From Daucus carota subsp. sativus (taxonomy: Eukaryota > Streptophyta > Magnoliopsida > Apiales > Apiaceae): a stretch of DNA of 64,000 nt. The notes beneath the pieces are model-generated. The model saw only the letters and a list, made by a program, of their open reading frames with translations, was not told the origin of the DNA and did not search any database. Each line of letters begins with the position of its first letter. The first letter of the stretch is position 1. The stretch covers positions 16,845,197 through 16,909,196 of the forward strand of contig NC_030383.2 of the NCBI RefSeq assembly GCF_001625215.2, given 5' to 3'. A program made the position numbers and the translations under genes. Of this stretch, positions 12,307 through 22,212 are shown piece after piece.

Positions 12307-12929
12307 ATGATTTCGACAGGCTTACTGTTGGAGATATATGGCGAATTTGACACTTCTTTAATTAATTGCGCATACAGAGGATTTATGGAAATCATATTAC
12401 AGAACAATGACATTGTTCAGAGCTATCACTTGGATGATTATGCCTTTGTTGGCACGCCTGAAGTTCTTGAGAGATTCGTTTCGTTAGAGCAAGAGTTTGC
12501 TCAGATTAAAACTCTGCTGTATTAAATGGATCCACAAAGGTATCTTCTTATTATTGTTGCATATAAACATTACTACATATGTAATATTGTAAAAAAACTG
12601 AAAGCTTACAAAATTTTGCCTATGTTTTTTTATATGATTCAGTGTAGTGGTAGTTCATATGGAGCTGATAATGCTATGCAAGATGAAAATTCTAGGTAAG
12701 ATCATCTTTCTGTTTATCCTATTGCAATATGAAAGCTATAAGTTCTTCTGGAGCAACTATTTGTCTTGCTAATGACAGCAATCATCTTAAGCATGTCCTG
12801 CAATCTAAAAAATTTGTGCTCTAGAAAGAAGAGGCAATGGCTTATGCACGATCTTTAGTAGCAGGATTTGAGATGGATCCTATCGACGACCTCATCTTTT
12901 TTGCTGATGCTTTTGGAGCTTCGCGTTAA
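12307..12929 (+). pseudogene. COP1-interacting protein 7-like fragment
   Basis: Two blocks resemble the N-terminal region of COP1-interacting protein 7 and its relatives (regulators of light-dependent gene expression). The first, at about 12446-12522, reads TPEVLERFVSLEQEFAQIKT. The second, at about 12832-12923, reads [20 protein letters not shown] then [11 protein letters not shown]. Between them, 12642-12700 ends in an intron donor (AG/GTAAG). In-frame stops follow LLY at 12523 and flank the second block (TAG before KEEAMAY, TAA after GASR), so the gene is dead. The sequence before TPEVLERF (12307-12440) does not match this family, which suggests a chimera or decay. Confidence 0.65.
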
Positions 12930-14020
12930 AGGTAACAATTACCAGTGTTTTAGTTATTTGTTTTGAATTTTCAGGCACAACCTGTTCAAGTGAATTTGTA
13001 CATTTGAGCTTAGACTACAAGATTACACCAAGTTCAGACAAATCTGCTTGCATCTGGAGGTGGTGGTGGTGGTAGGTGCACCAAAATTTTTCACTCAGGC
13101 TCACAGGTTTGCAATCTGTAGGCTGTGGCCATTTCTCTTTGTAGATGTGCTTGGTATTCAATTGATAGACATTTCAGTTAAATCCAGTAGCATATTAATT
13201 AAGCAGTCAATATAGAACAACAGAACAAGAGAATCAAGACAAAACTATAAGGGTCTCGCCATGAATTGAGCAGAAGCTTTATAGATACATGATATTATAG
13301 CTCAATCTGTCTAAAACAACTTAGATACAACTAATTAAAAATATAAGAAATCTAAATTGAAATTTTATTCTGGGAGAAAATAGGTTTGTAACAGCCCTTA
13401 CGTTTTTTTTCGTCCAATGAATAGGTTCTATGTAGGGGCAAATTCTAGAGGAATGTCTCGGTAGGGCCAAATCTTCCCCGAAACCCCTTAGAGGCACGGC
13501 CAATCTTTTTCTTGATTTAGATTCTAATCCATTACTTATAATGCTTTACTTCCCCCTGGATCTATATGCACTCCAGACTCATCAGACTCATCAGCATACA
13601 ACATAGTTTCTCCATTGGAGATCCAAGGACAAGACAAAGTAATTACAGTTTACAAGCACATGAACTCGAAGCCCTTGAGCAAGTAGTTCAAATGAATAAA
13701 AGTATATTTGATAAAGCACATAAAAAATCATTTATTATCATAATACAGTGCAACTTTTCTTGGTCTTGCATTGTTTTCTTTATCAGTTGTGTATAATTTG
13801 GCCTTGAGCTAAAAGGACCGACTTAGAAATGATATGCTGAAACCTTATAGATTTTGTTTACAAGTTCTGTTTTGCGCATAATTTACTGCTCTAGAGATTA
13901 AAATTTATTCATCCTGTCTTGAAAGGCCCTGCTCTCAATCAGGTCATGCATTTTTCTATTAATCAGTGTATTTCTTCCATCTCAGGTATTTATGGTGAAT
14001 CTACTACTCGCTTAGCCTGG
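12930..14020. other. Unassigned non-coding sequence
   Basis: I see no gene. A GGT-rich run lies near 13060. Short frames around 13321-13503 and 13566-13796 have no recognisable domain, start context or splice borders. Confidence 0.4.
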
Positions 14021-14029
14021 ATGCTAAAG

Positions 14030-14263
14030 ATGCTTATAGTGCCAAAGCTACTTCTGAGTTATATATAAGTTAAAACACTTATCCGTGCCATTTGTGTAAA
14101 AAGTTAAGAAGTAATTATAAGAAGTTGGGAGTAGTAACTTTTATTTTATGATTTCTACTTTTTTCCCGAACACTTTTTGATCACTTATAAGTTTTAGCTT
14201 GCTTCTAATTTCTTCTTTACTTTAAGCAAGAAGCATTTATTTTAAGTTTACCCAAACGGCCCT
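14030..14263. mobile_element. Degenerate Tourist-like MITE
   Basis: The stretch is a diverged copy of the MITE at 35061-35308. Shared phrases include ACTTATAAGT, TGATCACTTATAAG, CTTGCTTCTAA and the right end CACCCAAACGGCCC-like (here TTTACCCAAACGGCCC). The left terminus is decayed, so the boundaries are approximate. Confidence 0.7.
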
Positions 14264-14661
14264 ATAAATCTAAGACGACCTGACAATATGTTTTCAACGA
14301 ATAAGACTATAACCAAGGTACTTCAGTAAATGGTAAAAATTAGGTCTCCGTAAAGATTTGCATCTAAATTTTTCAAAAAATTACAAAATGTATTTTTATA
14401 AGCATACATATTGGCCGTCACAGATTAGTGATGCACTTATGCCTAGCTTAACAAGTCAGGATAAATAATTTCTTAAAAAAACCATTGAATTTTATAAGAT
14501 CAAAATTGTAAAGTAATTTAGAAAAAACATAAAACTATTTAAGTTGGATAATAATATGCATATTAACAATATGTCAGGGTTTAATCATATCTAAATCATA
14601 AACAATTTTATATCTAAGTATTTATATACATATATATATATATATTAATGATGTTATAGTT

Positions 14662-14802
14662 TTAAATACTAAACCACTCATGACAATACATTCTCATATA
14701 TGAAAACTGGTTTAAAATTAATTGAATAATATTAAATACTAAAAACACTTATGACAATACATTCTCATATATGAAAACTGATTTAAAATTAATTGAATAA
14801 TA
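14662..14802. repeat. Tandem duplication, 2 x 70 bp
   Basis: A 70-base unit containing ATGACAATACATTCTCATAT is repeated head to tail with a handful of differences. It lies in the AT-rich part just before the Helitron end. Confidence 0.85.
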
Positions 14803-14981
14803 ATCATCACATATTAATAACAGAAAAATATTTATAAATAGATAATAAATTAAAAAAGTCAAATTTTCTTGAGAACGTATAATCAGTTGGTTAATATAAT
14901 TTAATTAAAATTAAACTCATTAATACTAAATTATTAATAAAATGATGTTAGAATTTAAATAATTAAATTACTAATTATATA

Positions 14982-15013
14982 CCCGCCCGTGCTTCGCACG
15001 GGTTATAGGCTAG
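14982..15013 (+). mobile_element. Helitron 3' terminus
   Basis: A perfect 7-bp stem (CCCGTGC / GCACGGG, 14986-14992 and 14996-15002) with a TTC loop is followed after a short spacer by CTAG at 15010-15013, and then by T. A GC-rich hairpin about ten bases before a CTRR end, in otherwise AT-rich DNA and inserted before T, is the standard 3' end of plant Helitrons. The 5' TC end was not located. It probably lies to the left, so some or all of the gene fragments at 7.6-12.9 kb may be its cargo. Confidence 0.8.
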
Positions 15014-15454
15014 TATATATATATATGAATCAGCTAAAATTTTGTTAAAAATGATCTGTTAATTTAGACGAATCAATTAATTAAACTAAATTCGTAAAAT
15101 ATTTTGTAAAATTATCAAATCGGTGAGATATTATGATTTAATTGGATTGACTATATTTATTGATTATTTTTTAAAATACGTGTTATTATTATTTTAAATT
15201 ATTATAAATATATAATCTATTATTTAATAAATAATAATAATGTAAAATCTTACTAAATATTTAGATGTTGTCTAAATATAACCGTCATCAAGGTTAGATA
15301 TAATTAATGATAAAAAATGTTTACACAGATGTTTACCTACAAAGCTAGTATACACAGATGTTTCAATTTTTTGGTGATATGGACTTTGGAAGGTAAACTA
15401 ACAAAAACTTCACAATTTTCACCTGCATCTCATCAAACAAGTAGCAAATGCATC
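15014..15454. other. AT-rich intergenic, upstream of the proline-rich gene
   Basis: No gene is visible. It is the distal promoter region of the split gene that starts at 15564. Confidence 0.5.
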
Positions 15455-15464
15455 CTATAAATAG
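15455..15464 (+). promoter_or_regulatory. TATA box of the proline-rich protein gene
   Basis: CTATAAATAG lies 109 bases before the ATG of the split gene, a normal plant spacing once a leader of about 75 bases is allowed. Confidence 0.7.
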
Positions 15465-15584
15465 ACATTGCAAATGTACTTTCTTTTTAACTCAAATCAC
15501 AGAAACCTCTTCTCAGAATTCACTTGCTATAAACCAGCATTCAACTCTTTTTCACTTGAAAAAATGGCTACTTCTAGGCATTGC

Positions 15585-15589
15585 TTCAT
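15585..15589. repeat. Target-site duplication TTCAT (left)
   Basis: TTCAT precedes the left LTR and recurs at 21203-21207 directly after the right LTR. It lies inside codons 8-9 of the host gene. Confidence 0.95.
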
Positions 15590-15990
15590 TGAGATGCACA
15601 GAGATGTAAATATCAACCCTAACAAGCAAGTTTCGACAGAGAACACAAACGAACACCTCAACGCACAATATAGAAACGAAAACAAGGAAACAAACTCCAA
15701 TTACTAGTACTCGGACTCTCCTGATTACAAGGATCTGGGAAATTCGAGAGCCCCAGTTACTCTCCCAAAATAAACTACTAATTCACCAATTCGATAAAAA
15801 CCCTCAATTACATGCCTTCTCTATTTCTATCTCCCCTCTTTCTCCTACGGCCCCACCCTTCACCTTTTCCACATATTTCTTTTATTCTTTATTCCCTTCT
15901 GCCTTTTCCTACTTTGCCCCTGTCACATGTTTCTTCCTTTGTCTTGAGAAAACTTTGACTCCGTTTGACTTCTGCTCCCCATGCATTACA
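15590..15990 (-). repeat. 3' LTR of the Gypsy element
   Basis: On the plus strand it runs TGAGATGCACAGAG to CCCCATGCATTACA, 401 bp. It matches the other LTR at every position I compared. The pol stop codon lies inside it (15909-15911). Confidence 0.95.
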
Positions 15991-18900
15991 TTAGCCGCCT
16001 CCCAAAGATTCACCTTGTCCTCAAGGTGGAAGTCAGGGAAACGCTGATTGATCATGTCAGCATCCTCCCAGGTAGCTTCAAATGCAGGTAAATCCTGCCA
16101 CTTCAGCAGCACCTCAAGCTGACGTTCATTGGGGCCCCCTTTGTTTCGTACTGCAATCAAATGCTCAGGTTGAACGACCAACTCCAAATCAGTAGACAGC
16201 TGCACTGGGACAGTGGGGTGGGATGGCTGGTTCCCCACAGCCCTCTTTAACTGGGAAACATGAAACACAGGATGAAGTTTACTGTCCTGGGGTAAATCCA
16301 GCTTATAGGCTACTTTTCCCACCCGCTGTATCACTTTGAAAGGACCATAAAACTTCGCAGCCAACTTCTCAAAGGGACGCCTAGCCAAGGAATGTTGGCG
16401 GTAAGGCTGAAGTTTGAGATACACCAAGTCTCCAACTGCAAACTCTTCCTCACGACGCTTAGCATCTGCTGCCATTTTCATGCGTTGCTGGGCTCTAATT
16501 AAATTCACATGCAATTCATCCAATATAGCATCACGTTCCAGGAGTACTTCCTCCACACTTCCAACAACAGTGGCCCCATGACTAAGTCGAATGAGGGTAG
16601 GAGGATCTCGCCCATAAACCAACTTAAATGGTGTAAATTTTGTGGAGGAGTGTGGAGAGGTATTGTACGAGAATTCTGCCCATGGCAGCCACTTGGCCCA
16701 TTGGCGAGGGTGGTTGCCGGCATAACAGCGCAAATAAGTCTCCAAGGTTTTGTTAGTAATCTCGGTTTGACCGTCCGTTTGGGGATGGTACGAAGTACTG
16801 CGCTTTAACTCAGTTCCTTGCAGCCTAAACAGTTCACGCCAGAAGCTGCTTAAGAAAATGCGGTCACGGTCAGAAATAATAGATGCTGGAATACCATGTA
16901 GTCGAACAATCTCCTTCACAAACACAGCAGCCACTGACACCGCTGTAAAAGGATGGCGTAACCCCACAAAATGGCTGTACTTTGTAAGCCTATCCACCAC
17001 AACCAAAATAGTATCAATGCCCAATGACAGGGGAAGCCCCTCGATGAAATCAATCGAAATATCTTCCCAAATTAGAGATGGGATGGGGAGTGGTTGAAGC
17101 AATCCTGCAGGTAAGCGTTGGGAATTTTTCTGCTGTTGGCAAGTATTACACCCCTGAACAAACATAGTGACATCTTTCCGCATCCCAGACCACTGCCATT
17201 CTGCTGCGAGACGGAGATAGGTTTTCAGTTCTCCTGAGTGCCCTCCCACCGGAGTACAGTGGTATTCCCGTAACAAAAGCTCTTTAAATTTGGAAGTACG
17301 AGGAAGTACCACCCGTCCTCGGTACAGAAGTCTGCCATCTACCACAGTAAAACCCTCCAAATTACTTTTGCCCTGGCTAATGTCGTCGATAATGGTGCGT
17401 AAGGCAGGGTCAGCCTTTACTTCCTGATCCAACGCTAACCAGTCCCAGCCTACAGACGCCAGTAACGCACCCAGATGTACCACCCCAACTGATTTACGCG
17501 ATAGTGCATCTGCTACCAAGTTCGAACGCCCTGGTTTGAACTGCACATCAAACGAGTACCCCATTAGTTTACTTACCCACTTCTGGTAATCACTGCCAAC
17601 CTCGGTTTGTTGGGTTATGTGGCGGAGACTCTGCTGGTCTGTCCGCACCACAAAATGCCTCCCAAGCAAGTAATACTTCCACTTTTGAACTGCCAAACAC
17701 ACTGCCATTAATTCTTTTTCATATATCGATTTCTGTCTAGCCCGCACACCCAACAATTTACTGAAGAAAGCAATCGGTCTGTTGTCTTGCATCAAGACAG
17801 CCCCGATGCCATACCCCGAGGCATCGGTTTCCACGACAAACATTTTTCCGAAGTCTGGCATGGCTAATACAGGGGGGTTAGTCATGGCTTTCTTCAGAGC
17901 TTCAAAGGCCTTGGCAGCTTCACAATTCCAGCCAAAATTATCTTTACGGAGCTGGTCAGTGAGAGGGCCAGCAATCTGCGCATACCCAGCGACATACTTC
18001 CTGTAATAACCGGTCAAACCCAAAAACCCACGGAGTTCCCGGAGAGATTTGGGTGTTTCCCATTCCAACACAGCCTTAATCTTGTCACTATCAACAGCCA
18101 CCCCTTGCTCCGAAATTACATGACCCAAATAGGCGACCTCAGACTTCCCGAAGGCACACTTCTTGAGGTTCGCATATAAACTATGTTCTGCTAACGTGTC
18201 TAACACCACTGTCAAGTGAATCTGATGCTCTGCTTGCGTCTTGCTATAGATCAGAATATCGTCGAAGAACACCAACACATATTTACGCAAGTAAGGCCTG
18301 AAAATATCATTCATTAACGATTGAAATGTAGCCGGTGCGTTCATCAACCCAAACGGCATTACAAGAAACTCGTAGTGACCATCATGGGTTCGGAAGGCAG
18401 TTTTATGTGTATCCTCGGGCTTAACCAAGATCTGGTGATATCCCGCACGCAAGTCGAGCTTAGAAAATACTCGAGCACCATGTAGTTCATCTAAAAGCTC
18501 ATCAATGACCGGGATTGGATATTTATCAGGAATAGTTTCTTTGTTCAAGGCTCTATAATCCACGCAAAAACGCCACGAGCCATCTTTCTTGCGAACTAAA
18601 AGTACGGGGCTGGAGAAAGGGCTCGTGGAGGGTTTTATGATCCCTGCCATAAGCATTTCCTGAATCATCCGTTCGATTTCATCCTTTTGGCTATGGGGAT
18701 ACCGATATGGCCGTACCCCTACTGGGTTGCTGCCCTCTTTCAGGGGAATGGCGTGATCGTGCCCTCTGGCTGGAGGCAGCCCTTCTGGCTCAGCAAAAAC
18801 TCTAGTATGCTGCGTCACAATGTTCTGCAGAAAAGGTGGAATTACCGGTTCCTGACTTGGGGCTAATGCTTGCATTTGCTGCACCTCTACCCAGTACCCT

Positions 18901-20777
18901 TGCTTCTCCTTCCGTAAGGTGCGCATCATGGATTTAAGAGACACCTTGGACCTTACTAGTGATGGATCGCCCACCAGGGTGACAAGATTACTGCCCACTT
19001 TAAACTGCATAACTTGGGTTTTCCAATTTGTCGTCACAGGACCCAATTGCTCCAACCATTGAATTCCCAATATAACGTCCGTTGTTCCCAATTCCAGAGG
19101 AAGGAAATCATCCTTTACTACCACACCCCCGTCTAACTGCAACATAACATCTTTGCAGAGTCCTTTGCCCTTAACAGTAGTACCATTCCCCAACGACACC
19201 CCGAACCCAGCATCCTCCGTGATCGGCAATTTCAAAGATGTAGCAGTTGCCAGGGACACGAAGTTGTGCGTGGCCCCTGGATCAATTAGCACAATAACCT
19301 CCTTGTCAGCCAACAGGCCTCGTAGTTTCATGGTTTTGGGATTTGATAACCCAACCACCGAATTCAGTGATACCTCGGGCTGTCCACGTCCCTCAACCCC
19401 CGGCTCCTCCGTAGGTGAAGGAGGGGGTTCGCTGCCCAGCCCATCCGACCCTTCCTCTTCATCATCATCCATCAGTAATACACTCAATTCTCGTCGCCTA
19501 CAGCGGTGTCCAGCAACCCACTTGTCATCACATTTAAAACACAATCCCTTTGCACGTTTGTCCTGCAGTTCCTTCTCGGATAAACGACGCATCTCGCCCC
19601 CTGCTCGAGGTGTACCAGTCCCTGAATACTTGGGTGAGGCGACAGATGAGGAGTCGCTGGAACCAATAGCCCAGTTTTTAACAGACACAGAGGGAGGCAG
19701 TGTTCCCAGTGAAGTAGCCACCGACGGGGTAGACCCTTTAGAAGTATACGAAGCAGTGCTCGATTTATACCAACTGACCCCTGTTTTCTTAGGTGATATA
19801 GCAGCATTCTTTTCCTCAACTCTTAACGCTAATTCCATAGCTTGTTCTAAGTTCAAGGGGCTTAGCAACCGTACCTCAGCCTTGATGTCATCCCGCAATC
19901 CATTCAAAAATTGACCCAGCAGCACCTCTTCAGAGATGCGATCCAGTGGCGCGGCAGTTTCAATGAATTTACGCTGGTATTCCCCCACACTATTGGTCTG
20001 TGCCGTCGCGAGCCACTGTTCATACAAAGATCCACCACTCATAGGCCTAAACTGGCGCAGGATAAAAGCCCGGAGGTCATTCCAACGTCTGATGGGGTGA
20101 CGTTTGTTCTCCCATTGATACCAACGTAGTGCATCGCCTTCAAGTGCGACGACCACAGCTTCCAATCGTTCTTCTTCAGACAACTTATAGAACCCAAAGT
20201 AGCGCTCCACCCTCATGATCCACCCATCCGGGTCTGTCCCATCAAAGAGGGGCATGTCTAATTTACGGTATCTCCAGTGCCCCGGGCCGCCGCCGGAGCC
20301 CCCTCCCCCATAAAACCCTCTATCGTTGGATCCTGCCCCAAACAGGTTATTGCCCTGGGAGCCACGATGTGGTGACTGAAATGGACCAAGCGAGTTGGAA
20401 TCATGCTGATGAACACTCGGATCGACCCGATCTGAGTGTGGGAACGAAACCGACTGCAACCCAGCGATGGCAGCTCGAATCTCTGCTTGAAAGAGCTCCT
20501 GATCTGTTTTGATAGAGTGAAGAATCGTGTCGTGGTGCTCACGAACCCTACCAATCCGACCCTCCAACAAACCCCCCATTGCCTCCATCGCCGCGGTGTG
20601 TTTCTGTGTTGCGGCCGCCTGACCCTCCAACAACAGATCTACCAATGACTGTTTCATAACCCCAACAGCCTTTTCAACCGCCGTCGCCACCAATCCAGTT
20701 AACTTCGCCTCCAAACCCCCAACTGCATCTTCGAGCTCTTCAACACGTTGAGGAAACGATGGCGTAGTGGGTGCCAT
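15909..20777 (-). CDS. Gypsy (Reina-like) gag-pol polyprotein
   Basis: The start is taken at MAPTTPSF (20777), just inside the primer-binding site. The frame is open further upstream only because it reads through the LTR. The product is 1622 residues. In order: an N-terminal coiled coil; retrotransposon Gag (LDMPLFDGTDPDGWIMRVER); a zinc knuckle (CFKCDDKWVAGHRC, near 410); an aspartic protease (LIDPGATHNF, near 500); reverse transcriptase (VFFDDILIYSK, near 835); RNase H (TDASGYGIG); an integrase with an HHCC finger (H..H...CNTCQ) and DDE residues (SIDFIEGLP, IISDRDRIF, PQTDGQTEITN, from about 1240); and a chromodomain (LLKWQDLPAFEATWED, about 1550-1590). The protease motif is DPG instead of the usual DSG/DTG. 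About the last 27 residues are encoded by the 3' LTR. Confidence 0.93.
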   Translation of the reverse strand: MAPTTPSFPQRVEELEDAVGGLEAKLTGLVATAVEKAVGVMKQSLVDLLLEGQAAATQKHTAAMEAMGGLLEGRIGRVREHHDTILHSIKTDQELFQAEIRAAIAGLQSVSFPHSDRVDPSVHQHDSNSLGPFQSPHRGSQGNNLFGAGSNDRGFYGGGGSGGGPGHWRYRKLDMPLFDGTDPDGWIMRVERYFGFYKLSEEERLEAVVVALEGDALRWYQWENKRHPIRRWNDLRAFILRQFRPMSGGSLYEQWLATAQTNSVGEYQRKFIETAAPLDRISEEVLLGQFLNGLRDDIKAEVRLLSPLNLEQAMELALRVEEKNAAISPKKTGVSWYKSSTASYTSKGSTPSVATSLGTLPPSVSVKNWAIGSSDSSSVASPKYSGTGTPRAGGEMRRLSEKELQDKRAKGLCFKCDDKWVAGHRCRRRELSVLLMDDDEEEGSDGLGSEPPPSPTEEPGVEGRGQPEVSLNSVVGLSNPKTMKLRGLLADKEVIVLIDPGATHNFVSLATATSLKLPITEDAGFGVSLGNGTTVKGKGLCKDVMLQLDGGVVVKDDFLPLELGTTDVILGIQWLEQLGPVTTNWKTQVMQFKVGSNLVTLVGDPSLVRSKVSLKSMMRTLRKEKQGYWVEVQQMQALAPSQEPVIPPFLQNIVTQHTRVFAEPEGLPPARGHDHAIPLKEGSNPVGVRPYRYPHSQKDEIERMIQEMLMAGIIKPSTSPFSSPVLLVRKKDGSWRFCVDYRALNKETIPDKYPIPVIDELLDELHGARVFSKLDLRAGYHQILVKPEDTHKTAFRTHDGHYEFLVMPFGLMNAPATFQSLMNDIFRPYLRKYVLVFFDDILIYSKTQAEHQIHLTVVLDTLAEHSLYANLKKCAFGKSEVAYLGHVISEQGVAVDSDKIKAVLEWETPKSLRELRGFLGLTGYYRKYVAGYAQIAGPLTDQLRKDNFGWNCEAAKAFEALKKAMTNPPVLAMPDFGKMFVVETDASGYGIGAVLMQDNRPIAFFSKLLGVRARQKSIYEKELMAVCLAVQKWKYYLLGRHFVVRTDQQSLRHITQQTEVGSDYQKWVSKLMGYSFDVQFKPGRSNLVADALSRKSVGVVHLGALLASVGWDWLALDQEVKADPALRTIIDDISQGKSNLEGFTVVDGRLLYRGRVVLPRTSKFKELLLREYHCTPVGGHSGELKTYLRLAAEWQWSGMRKDVTMFVQGCNTCQQQKNSQRLPAGLLQPLPIPSLIWEDISIDFIEGLPLSLGIDTILVVVDRLTKYSHFVGLRHPFTAVSVAAVFVKEIVRLHGIPASIISDRDRIFLSSFWRELFRLQGTELKRSTSYHPQTDGQTEITNKTLETYLRCYAGNHPRQWAKWLPWAEFSYNTSPHSSTKFTPFKLVYGRDPPTLIRLSHGATVVGSVEEVLLERDAILDELHVNLIRAQQRMKMAADAKRREEEFAVGDLVYLKLQPYRQHSLARRPFEKLAAKFYGPFKVIQRVGKVAYKLDLPQDSKLHPVFHVSQLKRAVGNQPSHPTVPVQLSTDLELVVQPEHLIAVRNKGGPNERQLEVLLKWQDLPAFEATWEDADMINQRFPDFHLEDKVNLWEAANVMHGEQKSNGVKVFSRQRKKHVTGAK
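15991..16008 (-). other. Polypurine tract of the Gypsy element
   Basis: The minus strand reads TTTGGGAGGCGGC just before the 3' LTR start. It is the expected site for plus-strand priming, although the last bases (TAA) are less purine-pure than usual. Confidence 0.6.
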
Positions 20778-20787
20778 GGACCGTATC

Positions 20788-20799
20788 GCTCTGATACCA
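20788..20799 (-). other. Primer-binding site (initiator Met tRNA)
   Basis: The minus strand reads TGGTATCAGAGC two bases after the 5' LTR, the standard complement of the 3' end of plant initiator Met tRNA. Confidence 0.93.
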
Positions 20800-20801
20800 C
20801 T

Positions 20802-21202
20802 TGAGATGCACAGAGATGTAAATATCAACCCTAACAAGCAAGTTTCGACAGAGAACACAAACGAACACCTCAACGCACAATATAGAAACGAAAACAAGGA
20901 AACAAACTCCAATTACTAGTACTCGGACTCTCCTGATTACAAGGATCTGGGAAATTCGAGAGCCCCAGTTACTCTCCCAAAATAAACTACTAATTCACCA
21001 ATTCGATAAAAACCCTCAATTACATGCCTTCTCTATTTCTATCTCCCCTCTTTCTCCTACGGCCCCACCCTTCACCTTTTCCACATATTTCTTTTATTCT
21101 TTATTCCCTTCTGCCTTTTCCTACTTTGCCCCTGTCACATGTTTCTTCCTTTGTCTTGAGAAAACTTTGACTCCGTTTGACTTCTGCTCCCCATGCATTA
21201 CA
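20802..21202 (-). repeat. 5' LTR of the Gypsy element
   Basis: It is 401 bp with the same TG...CA ends and sequence as the copy at 15590-15990, and it is followed by the second TTCAT at 21203-21207. It would carry the promoter of the element, reading leftward. Confidence 0.95.
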
Positions 21203-21565
21203 TTCATCTTGTCTTTGGTTGCAGTTTTGTCACTTTCCGTCATTGATGTGAGTTTGGGAGCTCGCCACTTGCTGCAAACTTCAGTGCCAATACTTCCAAC
21301 TATTCCGACATTGCCTAAGGTTTCATTGCCCCCACTGCCTACCATGCCAACGCTTCCGAGAGTAGGAGGTCTACCACCATTGCCAGCTACTTCTCTCCCT
21401 ACACTACCGACTATTCCAACTCTTCCAACCATGCCTACTACGATCCCGAAGGTGGCACTTCCTCCTTTGCCTGCATCATTCCCTACCATTCCAAACATTA
21501 ACATTCCTACGACATTCCCATCTATTCCTTTCTTCAGCCCACCACCATCCACCAACAGCCCTTGA

Positions 21566-22212
21566 GATGGGAACAACCACAATAAGTACTTGTTTATATT
21601 TGGTTTTATGTTATATTTGGCTTCAGAACTTGTGAAGCTTCTTGTGGTTTCATGATATGTCTGTTGTCACAGTGTTGCCTCTGTATCTTTGGTTGTAATA
21701 TTCCTACTGGATCACTATTTGTTTGTATTTTATTATGAATATGATTTATTATCTTTCATGATTCTGATGTCTTTGTTCTGGATTGATCTTGGAAAAATAG
21801 CTTTCCAAGCAATTTCTTTACCTCCTTTGCGGCCAAAATATGCACATATCAAAATTTGGAAAGACCATATGCAACATCACTCGAGAATTTTTAAAATAAT
21901 ATTGACTCACTTGCTATGAGCCCTTATGGCAGTTTTTGTTGTAGATGCTCTAATCCGAAATCCAGAATTAAAATACAACATTGTCCTATATGGCATAAGA
22001 TTACACATTGTTTGTCATTGTCATTGCCGGCCACCTATTTCTATTTTACTCTTAATAATCACTTAAAAGTTAAACCTGCTCATTAAAATTGTAAATATTT
22101 AATTATTTGGAATATAATGGATGACGCCCACAAATATTGAAGAATGATCCACCACTATCAAATTTCAGAAGGCAGTAACAAGGGTTGTCTTGCCAAAGAC
22201 TGAGAGAAGAGA
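21566..22212. other. 3' region of the proline-rich gene and NLR promoter
   Basis: No open gene is present. The first part is presumably the 3' UTR of the proline-rich gene and the remainder the upstream region of the first NLR. No TATA box stands out. Confidence 0.5.

Larger units (their letters stand above)
15590..21202 (-). mobile_element. Complete Reina-like Ty3/Gypsy chromovirus
   Basis: This is a full LTR retrotransposon of 5613 bp on the minus strand. It has two 401-bp LTRs (15590-15990 and 20802-21202) that appear identical base for base, a 5-bp TSD (TTCAT), a primer-binding site for initiator Met tRNA, a purine-rich tract before the 3' LTR, and one open gag-pol frame with a C-terminal chromodomain. 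Gag and Pol character point to the Reina lineage. Identical LTRs and an open frame suggest a very recent insertion, possibly by an element still able to move. It splits the proline-rich protein gene. Confidence 0.95.
15564..21565 (+). pseudogene. Secreted proline-rich protein gene split by a retrotransposon
   Basis: The first 26 coding bases (15564-15589, MATSRHCF plus two bases) lie left of the Gypsy element. The rest resumes at 21208, right after the second copy of the TTCAT duplication, and runs to the TGA at 21563-21565. Ignoring the insertion and one TSD copy, the frame is continuous. The product would be about 128 residues with a signal peptide (hydrophobic LSLVAVLSLSVIDVSLGA), an ARHLLQT start of the mature part, and then repeated LPTIPTLP, LPPLPTMPTLP and KVALPPLP-like units. 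This fits small cell-wall proline-rich proteins of the PELPK-like kind. The insertion lies within the signal peptide, so neither part makes the secreted protein. No other damage is visible, which agrees with the insertion being recent. Confidence 0.88.

Noticed and set aside
13321..13503. Possible organellar DNA insert
   Set aside because: The translation and local composition did not match any organellar gene that I recognise.
15468..15707. Plus-strand frame of 79 codons with the start of the proline-rich gene in another frame
   Set aside because: It begins upstream of the true ATG in a different frame and runs into the Gypsy LTR. The correct frame starts at 15564.
19153..19914. Plus-strand frame of 253 codons opposite the Gypsy gag/protease
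   Set aside because: Low-complexity translation opposite a clear coding region, with no domain.
20778..20912. N-terminal extension of the Gypsy polyprotein
   Set aside because: These 45 codons lie in the LTR and across the primer-binding site. MAPTTPSF at 20777 is the sensible start.
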